DNA of 64,000 bases from Marimicrobium sp913061115 (GTDB lineage: Bacteria; Pseudomonadota; Gammaproteobacteria; Pseudomonadales; Halieaceae), in NCBI RefSeq assembly GCF_047729875.1, contig NZ_CP159826.1, forward strand, positions 434,001 to 498,000. Direction: 5' to 3'. Shown piece by piece: positions 8,566 through 16,092 of this stretch. How positions within the stretch are numbered: position 1 is the first letter of the stretch; every line of letters begins with the position of its first letter. The notes under the pieces were generated by a model that did no database searches, was not told the origin of the DNA, and saw only the letters and a list, made by a program, of their open reading frames with translations. The translations under genes were made by a program, and so were the position numbers.

Positions 8566-9063
8566 GTTCTCTCCGAAATTCTTGGCATTAGTGCCTGCGT
8601 CTAATTTTTTTATAAGTGGCTACGTGGCAAAACTTCTATAACTGCACAGCCTGCCCTGTAGCGGGACAAACTCCCTATGGCAACAGCAGTAGAGGAGCCC
8701 TATTTTAGAGGCTAATCCGCTGCATTCTTTATTGGCTTTTTGGCTGCCATACCCATATGTTGGGGTAAATGTTTTGCTCAGGTACAAGATAATGCGCCTC
8801 TAGGTGCAATGCAAGTGAATTAGGCTGGGTTTAATTTGTGGATAAGATGTTGATAGTTCTGCGCGTATGTAACTACTAACAGTAGAGGCCTTGAGTTGTC
8901 TGTGGAGAGCTCCCTGTAGAAGGTTCATAATGGATGCTAGGTGCTTATCGAATTAATTGTTATAAAAACACATATTTGATATTCCCCCTGGATATTTGAG
9001 GGAGAAGGTTGTTGTCGATCCGGATAATATAGCGCCATGGACAGGCTCAGACTTGCGCAAATT
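8566..9063. promoter_or_regulatory. nrdA upstream region and argF downstream region
   Basis: About 500 bp without a gene, AT-rich in its middle. It must hold the nrdA promoter (minus strand). Apart from the DnaA box at 8837-8845 I see no pair of NrdR-type boxes and no confident -35/-10 pair. argF ends at 9064 on the same strand with no clear terminator hairpin. Confidence 0.5.
8837..8845 (-). promoter_or_regulatory. DnaA box upstream of nrdA
   Basis: The minus strand reads TTATCCACA, a perfect high-affinity DnaA box. DnaA is known to act at the E. coli nrdAB promoter, so this site fits initiation-coupled control of dNTP supply. One such exact 9-mer would be expected by chance roughly every 130 kb counting both strands, so its position here is suggestive, not proof. 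Confidence 0.55.
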
Positions 9064-9981
9064 TTAGGCGCGATTAGACAACAACAGCATTTCCATCAGG
9101 GCTTTTTGCGCATGCAGACGATTCTCCGCCTCATCCCAGATCACGGTGTCGGGGGCATCCATCAATTGTGCGCTGATTTCTTCTCCGCGGTGGGCGGGCA
9201 GGCAGTGCATGTAGAGGGCATCACTGGCCGCCAGACTCATCAGCTCGCTGTTGACCTGATAGCGTGCGAATAACTGGGCGCGCTCGCGTTGCTCATTTTC
9301 CTGGCCCATGGAGGCCCAGACGTCAGTCACCACCAGATCGGCGCCGCGCGCGGCGGTCGCTGGATCGTGCTCAATGATGACCCGGTCACTATTGGCTTTG
9401 AGTAACGCACTGTCAGGCTCGAACCCCGGGGGGCAAGCGATGCGCAGCTCAAAATCGAATTGCCGTGCGGCATTGATGTAAGACTGGCACATGTTATTGC
9501 CATCTCCCACCCAGCACGCACTCTTGCCGGCGATGCTGCCGCGGTGCTCAGTCCAAGTCTGCATGTCCGCCAGCAGTTGACAAGGGTGGTAGTCGTCAGT
9601 CAGAGCGTTGATGACGGGCACAGAAGAGTGCGCCGCAAAGCGTTCTACAATGTCGTGTCCGAAGGTGCGGAGCATGACGATGTCGACCATTGACGAGATC
9701 ACCTTGGCGCTGTCTTCAATCGGTTCTCCGCGCCCCAATTGGGTGTCCTGAGCCGATAGGAACATGGCATGCCCCCCCAACTGAGCCATGCCCGCCTCAA
9801 ACGATACCCGGGTGCGGGTTGACGATTTGGCAAAAAACATCGCCAATACGCTGCCTGGGAACGCACGCTGGTCTTTGCCTGCGCGGTATGCCTGCTTCAT
9901 TTCAATGCTTCGCAGGATGAGTTGCTGCAACTCCTGCGGGCTAAAATCTAAAAGTGTTAAAAAGTGCCGAATATCTGACAT
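9064..9981 (-). CDS. argF: Ornithine carbamoyltransferase
   Basis: 305 residues, normal length for the anabolic enzyme. Joins carbamoyl phosphate to ornithine to give citrulline in arginine synthesis. Carbamoyl-phosphate motif S-T-R-T-R at 54-58, then HPCQLLAD, the ornithine-side region DVWASMGQE (in place of the canonical D-x-x-x-S-M-G), and the catalytic H-C-L-P-A-H-R-G near residue 262. Second gene after argD with a 37-bp gap, so probably one transcript. Confidence 0.96.
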   Translation of the reverse strand: MSDIRHFLTLLDFSPQELQQLILRSIEMKQAYRAGKDQRAFPGSVLAMFFAKSSTRTRVSFEAGMAQLGGHAMFLSAQDTQLGRGEPIEDSAKVISSMVDIVMLRTFGHDIVERFAAHSSVPVINALTDDYHPCQLLADMQTWTEHRGSIAGKSACWVGDGNNMCQSYINAARQFDFELRIACPPGFEPDSALLKANSDRVIIEHDPATAARGADLVVTDVWASMGQENEQRERAQLFARYQVNSELMSLAASDALYMHCLPAHRGEEISAQLMDAPDTVIWDEAENRLHAQKALMEMLLLSNRA

Positions 9982-10018
9982 GGTCAGTCCTGCCTTTTAC
10001 CTAAGTGTTATCGTGAGT

Positions 10019-11185
10019 TCAGTCGAAGTTGAGAATCAGATCGGCGACGCCATTGGCCAGTTCGCGCGCTTCTTGTTCATTGATCACCAATGGCGGTAAT
10101 AATCGGACTGTTTTGCCGTCGGTGACGTTGATCAGCAAGCCTGCGTCTAGGCCATGCTTTACCAGTTCGCCACAATTTTTGTGCAGCTCGATGCCCAGCA
10201 TCAGTCCTTGGCCGCGAATCTCTTTGAATTGCTTGGCGCTGCCTAGCTTTTCGAGCAGGGTCTCAGTGATCAGCTGTCCCATGGCGATTGCATTGGCACA
10301 CAATTGATCTTGCACAATGGCGTTAACGACAGCCAGTCCGACCGAGCATACCAGCGGGTTGCCGCCAAAGGTCGAGCCGTGCTGGCCAGCGCCCAATACC
10401 TGCGCCGCAGCCCCGCGGGCCAGACAAGTTCCAATGGGCACTCCGTTACCCAGTCCCTTGGCAGTGGTAACCACATCGGGCACCAGATCTAGACCTTGAT
10501 AGGCAAAATAGGTGCCGGTGCGGCCGTTGCCGGTCTGTACTTCATCAAGCATGAGCAGCCAGCCCTGTTCGTCACAGATTAGTCGAGCAGCCTGAAGGTA
10601 CTCTGGATCCAGCAGCTTGACGCCGCCTTCGCCCTGGATGGGTTCTGCAAGGAATGCCACGACATCGGGATTGTTTGCCGCTATCTGTTGCAGGGCGGCT
10701 ATATCGTTGCAAGGTGCACGAACGAAACCCGTCACCAGTGGTTCAAAGCCCGCCTGAATCTTGCGATTGCCAGTTGCGCTGAGCGTCGCTAGTGTCCGGC
10801 CATGAAAGGCACCTTCGAGCACCACGATCGCGGGTTTTTTAATCCCACGATTGTGACCGTAAAGACGCGCGAGTTTTATCGCCGCTTCATTGGCCTCGGC
10901 TCCGGAATTGCCGAAGAAGCAATTGTCCATGCCTGCCAACTGTGTCAGGACCGTGCCCAGTTGCTCCTGTGCTTCAATGCGATACAGGTTAGAGGTGTGC
11001 ACCAGTTTGTCGGCCTGCTCCCGAATGGCGGCGGTAACCGCCGGGTGCGCATGGCCCAGTCCGTTGACAGCAATACCCGAAATCCCGTCGAGATAGCGTC
11101 GCCCCTCGGTATCATAGACGTACACGCCTTCTCCGTGACTGAATGTCACGGGCAAACGAGCGTAAGTCTGCATCAGCGCCGACAT
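10019..11185 (-). CDS. argD: Acetylornithine aminotransferase
   Basis: 388 residues, class III PLP aminotransferase. Converts N-acetylglutamate semialdehyde to N-acetylornithine and may also serve lysine synthesis. Seen: the DGISGIAVNGLGHAHP segment, F-H-G-R-T-L-A-T near the phosphate site, L-M-L-D-E-V-Q-T-G-N-G-R-T-G, and the PLP lysine in TTAKGLGNG. I start at the ATG at 11185 (MSALMQTYARLP) with a GGGGGAG ribosome site; a longer frame to 11233 would run through the promoter hairpin. Leads the argD-argF unit. Confidence 0.95.
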   Translation of the reverse strand: MSALMQTYARLPVTFSHGEGVYVYDTEGRRYLDGISGIAVNGLGHAHPAVTAAIREQADKLVHTSNLYRIEAQEQLGTVLTQLAGMDNCFFGNSGAEANEAAIKLARLYGHNRGIKKPAIVVLEGAFHGRTLATLSATGNRKIQAGFEPLVTGFVRAPCNDIAALQQIAANNPDVVAFLAEPIQGEGGVKLLDPEYLQAARLICDEQGWLLMLDEVQTGNGRTGTYFAYQGLDLVPDVVTTAKGLGNGVPIGTCLARGAAAQVLGAGQHGSTFGGNPLVCSVGLAVVNAIVQDQLCANAIAMGQLITETLLEKLGSAKQFKEIRGQGLMLGIELHKNCGELVKHGLDAGLLINVTDGKTVRLLPPLVINEQEARELANGVADLILNFD

Positions 11186-11212
11186 GGCTCTGGCTCCCCC
11201 AAAAACGCAAAA

Positions 11213-11230
11213 AGGCAGCGGGAGCTGCCT
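11213..11230 (-). promoter_or_regulatory. 5'-end stem-loop of argD mRNA
   Basis: AGGCAGC-tccc-GCTGCCT (perfect 7-bp stem) followed on the minus strand by TTTT-GCG-TTTTT. It begins about 5 bases after the predicted transcription start, so a 5'-stabilising hairpin is more likely than an attenuator; a terminator this close to the start would be unusual. Confidence 0.45.
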
Positions 11231-11241
11231 CAAAAAGCATG

Positions 11242-11270
11242 ACTATAGACATATGATGAAGGATTGGCAA
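11242..11270 (-). promoter_or_regulatory. Sigma-70-type promoter of argD-argF
   Basis: On the minus strand TTGCCA (-35, 5/6) and TATAGT (-10, 5/6) are separated by exactly 17 bases. Transcription would begin near 11235, about 50 bases before argD. I see no ArgR box pair over it. Confidence 0.6.
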
Positions 11271-11367
11271 TCGACTTGAACAGACAGGGCCCATTTGTGT
11301 TAATAATAGGGTAAAATCACCCACTAAACACAAACCCCTTTACGGCTATAACTAGGCGGGACAGTTG

Positions 11368-11697
11368 ATGGATACTATCGAGACAATCAAAGAACAGCTG
11401 CAGAACAACCAAATTTTGCTCTACATGAAAGGTTCCCCAAATCAGCCCCAGTGCGGATTTTCGGCCCGCACCGTGGAGGCGTTGATGGCCTGCGGAGAAC
11501 GCTTCGCCTATGTGGACATCTTGACCAATCCTGATATTCGAGCCACGCTCCCGGTCTACGGTAACTGGCCTACCTTTCCGCAATTGTGGGTTAATGGCGA
11601 GTTGGTTGGGGGCTGTGATATCGTCACTGAGATGCACGAAAGCGGAGAGTTACAAACATTGATCACAGAACAGGGCGCCACGCAGTTGCCTGAATAG
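11368..11697 (+). CDS. grxD: Monothiol glutaredoxin (Grx4 type)
   Basis: 109 residues from the ATG at 11368. Glutathione-dependent carrier of [2Fe-2S] clusters. Active site C-G-F-S near residue 30 preceded by the Y-M-K-G-S-P family segment; Trp-Pro-Thr-Phe-Pro-Gln (cis-Pro) and G-G-C-D-I-V-T-E-M glutathione-binding end are intact. Divergent from argD. The protein length matches the family. Confidence 0.95.
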   Translation: MDTIETIKEQLQNNQILLYMKGSPNQPQCGFSARTVEALMACGERFAYVDILTNPDIRATLPVYGNWPTFPQLWVNGELVGGCDIVTEMHESGELQTLITEQGATQLPE

Positions 11698-11707
11698 GAT
11701 TGTCTTG

Positions 11708-11726
11708 CGATAGCCTTTCGCTATCG
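11708..11726 (+). other. Stem-loop after grxD
   Basis: CGATAGC-ctttc-GCTATCG, a perfect 7-bp stem 10 bases after the grxD stop. No T-run follows, so it is a weak terminator at best; the same bases form the first half of the OxyR-like site described next. Confidence 0.4.
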
Positions 11727-11746
11727 AAACGATACCTACAATTAAA
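11710..11746 (+). promoter_or_regulatory. OxyR-like operator before the peroxiredoxin gene
   Basis: The first half reads ATAG-N7-CTAT exactly. After seven bases a second, weaker half follows: ATAC with the conserved inner t and a in place. Against the 20 fixed positions of the OxyR consensus about 14 match. It lies about 100 bp before a peroxide-scavenging gene, a typical OxyR target. No oxyR gene is in the window. Confidence 0.4.
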
Positions 11747-11844
11747 TAGGCGATATAAACGGGCCTGTGTATTATCCCGCGTCGAGTGCACTGCCTCATG
11801 AGGAGGTGATGTGACTCAATGGACGAGTGAGGGAGTTTAGATAC

Positions 11845-12447
11845 ATGGGCGTTTTAGTTGGTAAGTTGGCACCTGATTTTGATGTGGCGGCAGTACTCGG
11901 TACGGGGGAGATTGTTGATTCCTACAAGCGCTCCGAGGTGATGGCAGGAAAGTACGGCCTCGTTTTTTTCTACCCGTTGGACTTCACCTTTGTGTGCCCT
12001 TCAGAGTTGATCGCGTTGGATCATCGTATGGATAAATTCCGAGAGCTGGGGGTAGAGGTCGTGGCTGTGTCCATTGATTCTCAGTTTACGCATAATGCCT
12101 GGCGCAATACGGCGGTCAGCGACGGCGGTATTGGCGCAGTGACCTACACCATGGCCGCTGATATTAACCACGATATCTGTCGTGCTTATGATGTGGAAGC
12201 GTCTGATGGCGTGGCTTTCCGTGGGGCCTTTATTATCGATCGAGAGGGCAATGTGCGCTCTCAGTTGGTGAATGATCTGCCGCTAGGGAGAAACATTGAT
12301 GAGTTGATTCGTCTGGTGGAGGCATTACAGTTCACCGACGAACATGGTGAAGTATGCCCGGCGGGCTGGAACAAGGGTGACAAGGGCATGAATGCCTCAC
12401 CTGATGGTGTAGCAGCCTATTTGGCGGAGAATGCTCAAGCGCTGTAA
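11845..12447 (+). CDS. Typical 2-Cys peroxiredoxin (AhpC/Tsa family)
   Basis: 200 residues from the ATG at 11845 (GGGAG upstream); a GTG at 11827 is in frame but less likely. Reduces hydrogen peroxide and organic peroxides. Peroxidatic Cys51 in D-F-T-F-V-C-P-S-E, resolving Cys near 171 in G-E-V-C-P-A-G-W, and the C-terminal helix with W-N-K-G present as in overoxidation-sensitive Prx1-type enzymes. GG-x-G loop (DGGIGAV) also present. Transcribed alone: a regulatory site lies before it and a strong terminator after it. Confidence 0.93.
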   Translation: MGVLVGKLAPDFDVAAVLGTGEIVDSYKRSEVMAGKYGLVFFYPLDFTFVCPSELIALDHRMDKFRELGVEVVAVSIDSQFTHNAWRNTAVSDGGIGAVTYTMAADINHDICRAYDVEASDGVAFRGAFIIDREGNVRSQLVNDLPLGRNIDELIRLVEALQFTDEHGEVCPAGWNKGDKGMNASPDGVAAYLAENAQAL

Positions 12448-12461
12448 GTGACCTGGTTGCA

Positions 12462-12495
12462 CACAAAAAGCGGGCATTGTGCCCGCTTTTTTGTG
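12462..12495 (+). terminator. Bidirectional rho-independent terminator
   Basis: AAAAAGCGGGC-attgt-GCCCGCTTTTTT, a GC-rich stem flanked by A-run and T-run, so it can stop the peroxiredoxin gene on the plus strand and the converging DsbA-family gene on the minus strand. Confidence 0.9.
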
Positions 12496-12544
12496 CCCCG
12501 TATTTGTTGAGATTGCAGGTACCGTCGGATGAGTGACGTCAGCC

Positions 12545-13183
12545 TTATTGGGCGTCCACTCGCTGTTTCAGACGAGATCCAACCAATTCCAGGCGATCAT
12601 TTCCAAAATACATGTCATCGCCATCGATAAACAGGGTCGGAGAACCGTAGCCGCCCCGTGCGATAAGTTCGTCGGTGTTCTGGCGCAGCAGGTCTTTGTA
12701 ATGTTGGTTGGTAATGGCGCTGAAGAAGCCCTCGGAGTTCAGGCCCACGCGCGCGCAAATCGCATCCAGTACTTGATCATCAGCGATATTGGGAGATCCG
12801 CTATCCCAATAAGCCTCAAAAACAGCTCGAGAGTAGGGCACCATCAGGTCCTGTTGCTCCGCATAAAAAGCGCCACGCATCGCTTTTACACTGCTGATCG
12901 GGTGACCCTCGGGCATCTCCGCGCGCACACCGCAGAGCCGCGCCCAGTCTTGCATATCCTTTATGTAGTAGTTGAGGCGCGGACTGCCGCTACTGCTGAA
13001 CATCGCCTCGCGCGCTTTGTAGACCTCCTGATTGACGGCATTAAAAACGCCGCCGACCAGAATCGGACGCCAGCGTATCGGTAACGCTAACTGCTCCATC
13101 ATTGGAATAATTCGCGTGAATGCGAAGTAGGTCCACGGGCTAGAGCAGTCGTAGAAGAACTCCAGAGTCGGTTTTACTGCCAT
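12545..13183 (-). CDS. DsbA-family / GST-kappa-like isomerase
   Basis: 212 residues, cytoplasmic. Thioredoxin fold with helical insertion as in 2-hydroxychromene-2-carboxylate isomerase and kappa glutathione transferases. The N-terminal active-site motif is F-F-Y-D-C-S-S-P-W-T-Y: one Cys and the Ser used by the isomerase group, not the CxxC of true DsbA. GHPISSVKAMR in the middle and G-S-P-T-L-F-I-D-G with the cis-Pro loop near residue 180 complete the family pattern. No aromatic catabolic genes are adjacent, so the substrate is unknown. Confidence 0.8.
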   Translation of the reverse strand: MAVKPTLEFFYDCSSPWTYFAFTRIIPMMEQLALPIRWRPILVGGVFNAVNQEVYKAREAMFSSSGSPRLNYYIKDMQDWARLCGVRAEMPEGHPISSVKAMRGAFYAEQQDLMVPYSRAVFEAYWDSGSPNIADDQVLDAICARVGLNSEGFFSAITNQHYKDLLRQNTDELIARGGYGSPTLFIDGDDMYFGNDRLELVGSRLKQRVDAQ

Positions 13184-13278
13184 GGTTTTACCTGCGAGAA
13201 ATTCAGCAGTGAGCCTAGCACATCCCCAGCGTTGATCAGGTATAATTGCCGCTTTGCGTTAGGAAGAGTTGGTTCGTG

Positions 13279-14535
13279 ATGGACGTTGATCAGTACATGC
13301 AAGAGTTGGGCATCGCCGCGCGTGCGGCATCGCATGTTGTCGCGGCTTCGCCGCCGGCTGTGCGTAATCGTAGCCTGCTGGCTATGCACGACGCCCTGGA
13401 CGGCGCACGCGCTGCACTGGCCCAGGCCAATGCAGTAGACATGGAGCAGGGCCGTGCAAAGGCATTGGATGCGCCATTACTGGACCGCCTGGAGCTGACA
13501 CCCGCGCGCATTGATGCGATGTTGGAAGGCCTGCGTCAGGTCGCCGCGCTGCCAGACCCAGTGGGCAGTATTTCGGAAATGAGAAGCATGGAGAGTGGCA
13601 TCCAAGTGGGGCGTATGCGCGTACCCTTGGGGGTGATCGGGATCATCTATGAATCGCGGCCCAATGTGACGGTGGAGGCGGCGAGCCTGTGCCTCAAATC
13701 CGGCAATGCTGCCATCCTGCGCGGAGGTTCTGAGTGTTTGGCCTCTAATACGGCAATTGCTCAATGCCTGACGCAGGGCTTGCAGGTGGCCGGATTGCCC
13801 GCCGCTGCGGTGCAGGTTGTGGCCGTGGCAGACCGGGCGGCAGTGGGGCAGCTAATTACGATGCCCCAGTATGTGGATGTGATTATTCCCCGGGGCGGCA
13901 AGGGTCTTATCGAACGCATCAGTCGGGACGCTAAAGTGCCGGTCATCAAGCACCTAGACGGCGTGTGTCACGTTTATATTGACGACGGTGCCGACGATGA
14001 TATGGCGGTAAGTATTGCTTTCAATGCCAAGACGCAGCGTTATGGTACCTGTAATACGATGGAAACACTGCTGATTGCGGCATCGAAGGTGGCCGAGATT
14101 TTGCCGCGGCTTGCACAAGCCTATGCTGAGGCAGGAGTAGAATTACGCGGTTGCTCTGCTGCGCGACAGGTATTACCGGATATCAAAGTGGCCAGCGAGC
14201 TGGACTGGCGCGAAGAATACTTGGCCCCTATTCTGGCGGTGCGGGTGGTGGATGGGCTTGATCAGGCGATTGAGCACATCAACACTTACAGCTCTCAGCA
14301 CACCGACAGCATTGTCACGCGGGATCACGGACGGGCCCTGCGTTTTTTGCGGGAAGTGGATTCCAGTTCGGTGATGGTCAATGCGTCCACGCGTTTAGCA
14401 GATGGCTTCGAGTACGGCCTCGGTGCGGAGATCGGCATCTCTACTGACAAACTACATGCCCGAGGACCCGTGGGTCTGGAAGGACTCACTACGCAAAAGT
14501 TCGTCGTGTTTGGCGAGGGGCAGCTTCGCACTTGA
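13279..14535 (+). CDS. proA: Gamma-glutamyl phosphate reductase
   Basis: 418 residues (E. coli 417). Second step of proline synthesis: NADPH reduction of gamma-glutamyl phosphate. Landmarks: VGRMRVPLGVIGIIYESRPNVT, the IPRGGKGLI nucleotide region, the catalytic Cys in AKTQRYGTCNTMETLL, and HTDSIVT / VMVNASTRLADG near the end. Start ATG 13279 with aggaag upstream. The stop overlaps the next gene's start, so nadD is coupled to it; this proA-nadD-rsfS-rlmH order is common in gammaproteobacteria. Confidence 0.97.
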   Translation: MDVDQYMQELGIAARAASHVVAASPPAVRNRSLLAMHDALDGARAALAQANAVDMEQGRAKALDAPLLDRLELTPARIDAMLEGLRQVAALPDPVGSISEMRSMESGIQVGRMRVPLGVIGIIYESRPNVTVEAASLCLKSGNAAILRGGSECLASNTAIAQCLTQGLQVAGLPAAAVQVVAVADRAAVGQLITMPQYVDVIIPRGGKGLIERISRDAKVPVIKHLDGVCHVYIDDGADDDMAVSIAFNAKTQRYGTCNTMETLLIAASKVAEILPRLAQAYAEAGVELRGCSAARQVLPDIKVASELDWREEYLAPILAVRVVDGLDQAIEHINTYSSQHTDSIVTRDHGRALRFLREVDSSSVMVNASTRLADGFEYGLGAEIGISTDKLHARGPVGLEGLTTQKFVVFGEGQLRT

Positions 14536-15200
14536 GTGCGCCTCTTCCCTCTTTTCCCCTTTTGTCCCCGTTGGTCGGGGTCTTCGGTGGCACCTTCAAT
14601 CCTGTACATTATGGCCATCTGCGTTCAGCGCTGGAGCTGGTGGAAAGGCTGCAACTGGAGCAGTTGCGCCTGATGCCCAGTGCGTCGCCGCCCCACCGTG
14701 ATGCTCCAGAATGTAGCGCCGAGCGACGCGCGGCGATGGTAGAACTGGCCGTAAGTGGAGAGCCTCGCCTAGTTTGCGATGCCAGAGAAATGCAACGGCC
14801 CGGTAAGTCCTATACCATAGACAGCCTGATCGAGTTACGGGGTGAGCTGGGCACACAGCAGGGCCTCTGTATGGTGCTCGGTTGTGATGCAGTGCAGGAC
14901 ATTGCGACTTGGCACCGCTGGCAAGAGCTGCTGGACTGGGCCCATATCGTCATTATCGCGCGACCGGGTTGGCAGCTGCCGCGCGCAGGGAAGTTGGCGC
15001 AGTGGTTGAAAGCTCACCAGTTGGAGAGTCCAGAGCTATTGCGGCAGCGTCCCTGTGGAGGGATTGTCATCGAGGAGTTGCGCCCACTGGCGATATCCTC
15101 TACCGAGATACGGGATTTGCTGGCCTCCGGTCGTTCAGCCCGCTACCTGATGCCGCAGTCGGTATTGGACTATATTCAAACGCACACACTTTATTGTTAA
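14532..15200 (+). CDS. nadD: Nicotinate-nucleotide adenylyltransferase
   Basis: 222 residues. Makes deamido-NAD from nicotinate mononucleotide and ATP. Nucleotidyltransferase motif GGTFNPVHYGHL near residue 19-30, the ribose/base region MVLGCDAVQDIATWHRW, and the C-terminal I-S-S-T-E-I-R. The start is probably the TTG at 14532, which overlaps the proA stop (TTGA) and has gagggg about 12 bases upstream. Confidence 0.95.
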   Translation: MSAPLPSFPLLSPLVGVFGGTFNPVHYGHLRSALELVERLQLEQLRLMPSASPPHRDAPECSAERRAAMVELAVSGEPRLVCDAREMQRPGKSYTIDSLIELRGELGTQQGLCMVLGCDAVQDIATWHRWQELLDWAHIVIIARPGWQLPRAGKLAQWLKAHQLESPELLRQRPCGGIVIEELRPLAISSTEIRDLLASGRSARYLMPQSVLDYIQTHTLYC

Positions 15201-15222
15201 ATAATTGGATCGTTTTATATGA

Positions 15223-15579
15223 ATGTCAAAATTAATCAGCCCTATGGAACCTGAAGAATTCGCGCGGTTTGTCGTCGATGCGCTGGACGACCTCAAGTCG
15301 GTTAATACGGTAACGCTGGATGTTAGGGACCTGACGGATGTGACAGATTATCTGGTCATCACCAGTGGTACCTCTAGCCGTCATGTGAAATCGCTAGCTA
15401 GCCATGTTTCAGTGGAAGCCAAGAAGCGAGACATCCACCCCCTCGGCATGGAGGGTGACGATGCGGGTGATTGGGTGCTGGTGGATTTCAGTCATGTGGT
15501 CGTCCACGTCATGCTGCCCGAGATGCGGGATTTTTACGATCTGGAGCGCTTGTGGGCGAACCCTGAAGTCATCGACTGA
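15223..15579 (+). CDS. rsfS: Ribosomal silencing factor RsfS
   Basis: 118 residues. Binds L14 on the 50S subunit and blocks subunit joining in starvation. Family segments: V-T-L-D-V-R-D-L-T-D-V-T-D-Y-L-V-I-T-S-G-T-S-S-R-H near residue 30, G-D-W-V-L-V-D and VVVHVMLPEMRDFYDLERLW at the end. Its stop shares a base with the start of rlmH. Confidence 0.96.
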   Translation: MSKLISPMEPEEFARFVVDALDDLKSVNTVTLDVRDLTDVTDYLVITSGTSSRHVKSLASHVSVEAKKRDIHPLGMEGDDAGDWVLVDFSHVVVHVMLPEMRDFYDLERLWANPEVID

Positions 15580-16049
15580 TGCGAATCAGTGTCGTCGCGG
15601 TGGGGACTCGGATGCCAGCATGGGTCATTCAGGGTGTTGAGGAATATAGCAAACGCATGCCACGCGAATTAAAACCGCTGTGGCGAGAGATTCCCTTGGC
15701 CCGCAGAGCTAAAGACACTGCTGGGGATCAGGCATGCGTGGCAGAAGGCGATCAAATATTAAAGGCTATTCCCGCGGCGGAGCGAGTAATTGCCTTAGAT
15801 GTGGAGGGCAAACGTATCTCCACCGCGCAGCTGGCAGGGCAACTGGCGGTGTGGCAAATGTCGGGAGACAATTACAGTATTTTGATTGGTGGGCCCGATG
15901 GGCTTTCCCCGGGCTGCCTAGCGCGCGCTGATCAATGTTGGTCGCTCAGTGATCTAACGTTGCCGCATCCGCTGGTGAGAGTGCTGTTGGCAGAGCAGTT
16001 GTATCGGGCTTGGACAATCACTGTCAACCACCCGTATCATCGCGCATAG
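15579..16049 (+). CDS. rlmH: 23S rRNA m3Psi1915 methyltransferase
   Basis: 156 residues, SPOUT class. Methylates pseudouridine 1915 in 23S rRNA helix 69. Seen: V-A-V-G-T-R-M-P at the N-terminus, the SAM knot region FLIGGPDG-type (here ILIGGPDGLS) and the C-terminal LPHPLVRVLLAEQLYRAW...NHPYHRA. Translationally coupled to rsfS (TGATG). Confidence 0.97.
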   Translation: MRISVVAVGTRMPAWVIQGVEEYSKRMPRELKPLWREIPLARRAKDTAGDQACVAEGDQILKAIPAAERVIALDVEGKRISTAQLAGQLAVWQMSGDNYSILIGGPDGLSPGCLARADQCWSLSDLTLPHPLVRVLLAEQLYRAWTITVNHPYHRA

Positions 16050-16092
16050 TGATAACCCCCTTAACGCAGTGCAGGTTCGGCAAGCCATCTAA

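Noticed and set aside
8749..8770. NrdR box upstream of nrdA (acccatatgttggggt)
   Set aside because: Partly symmetric but does not fit the NrdR consensus at the inner positions, and no second box lies one or three helical turns away.
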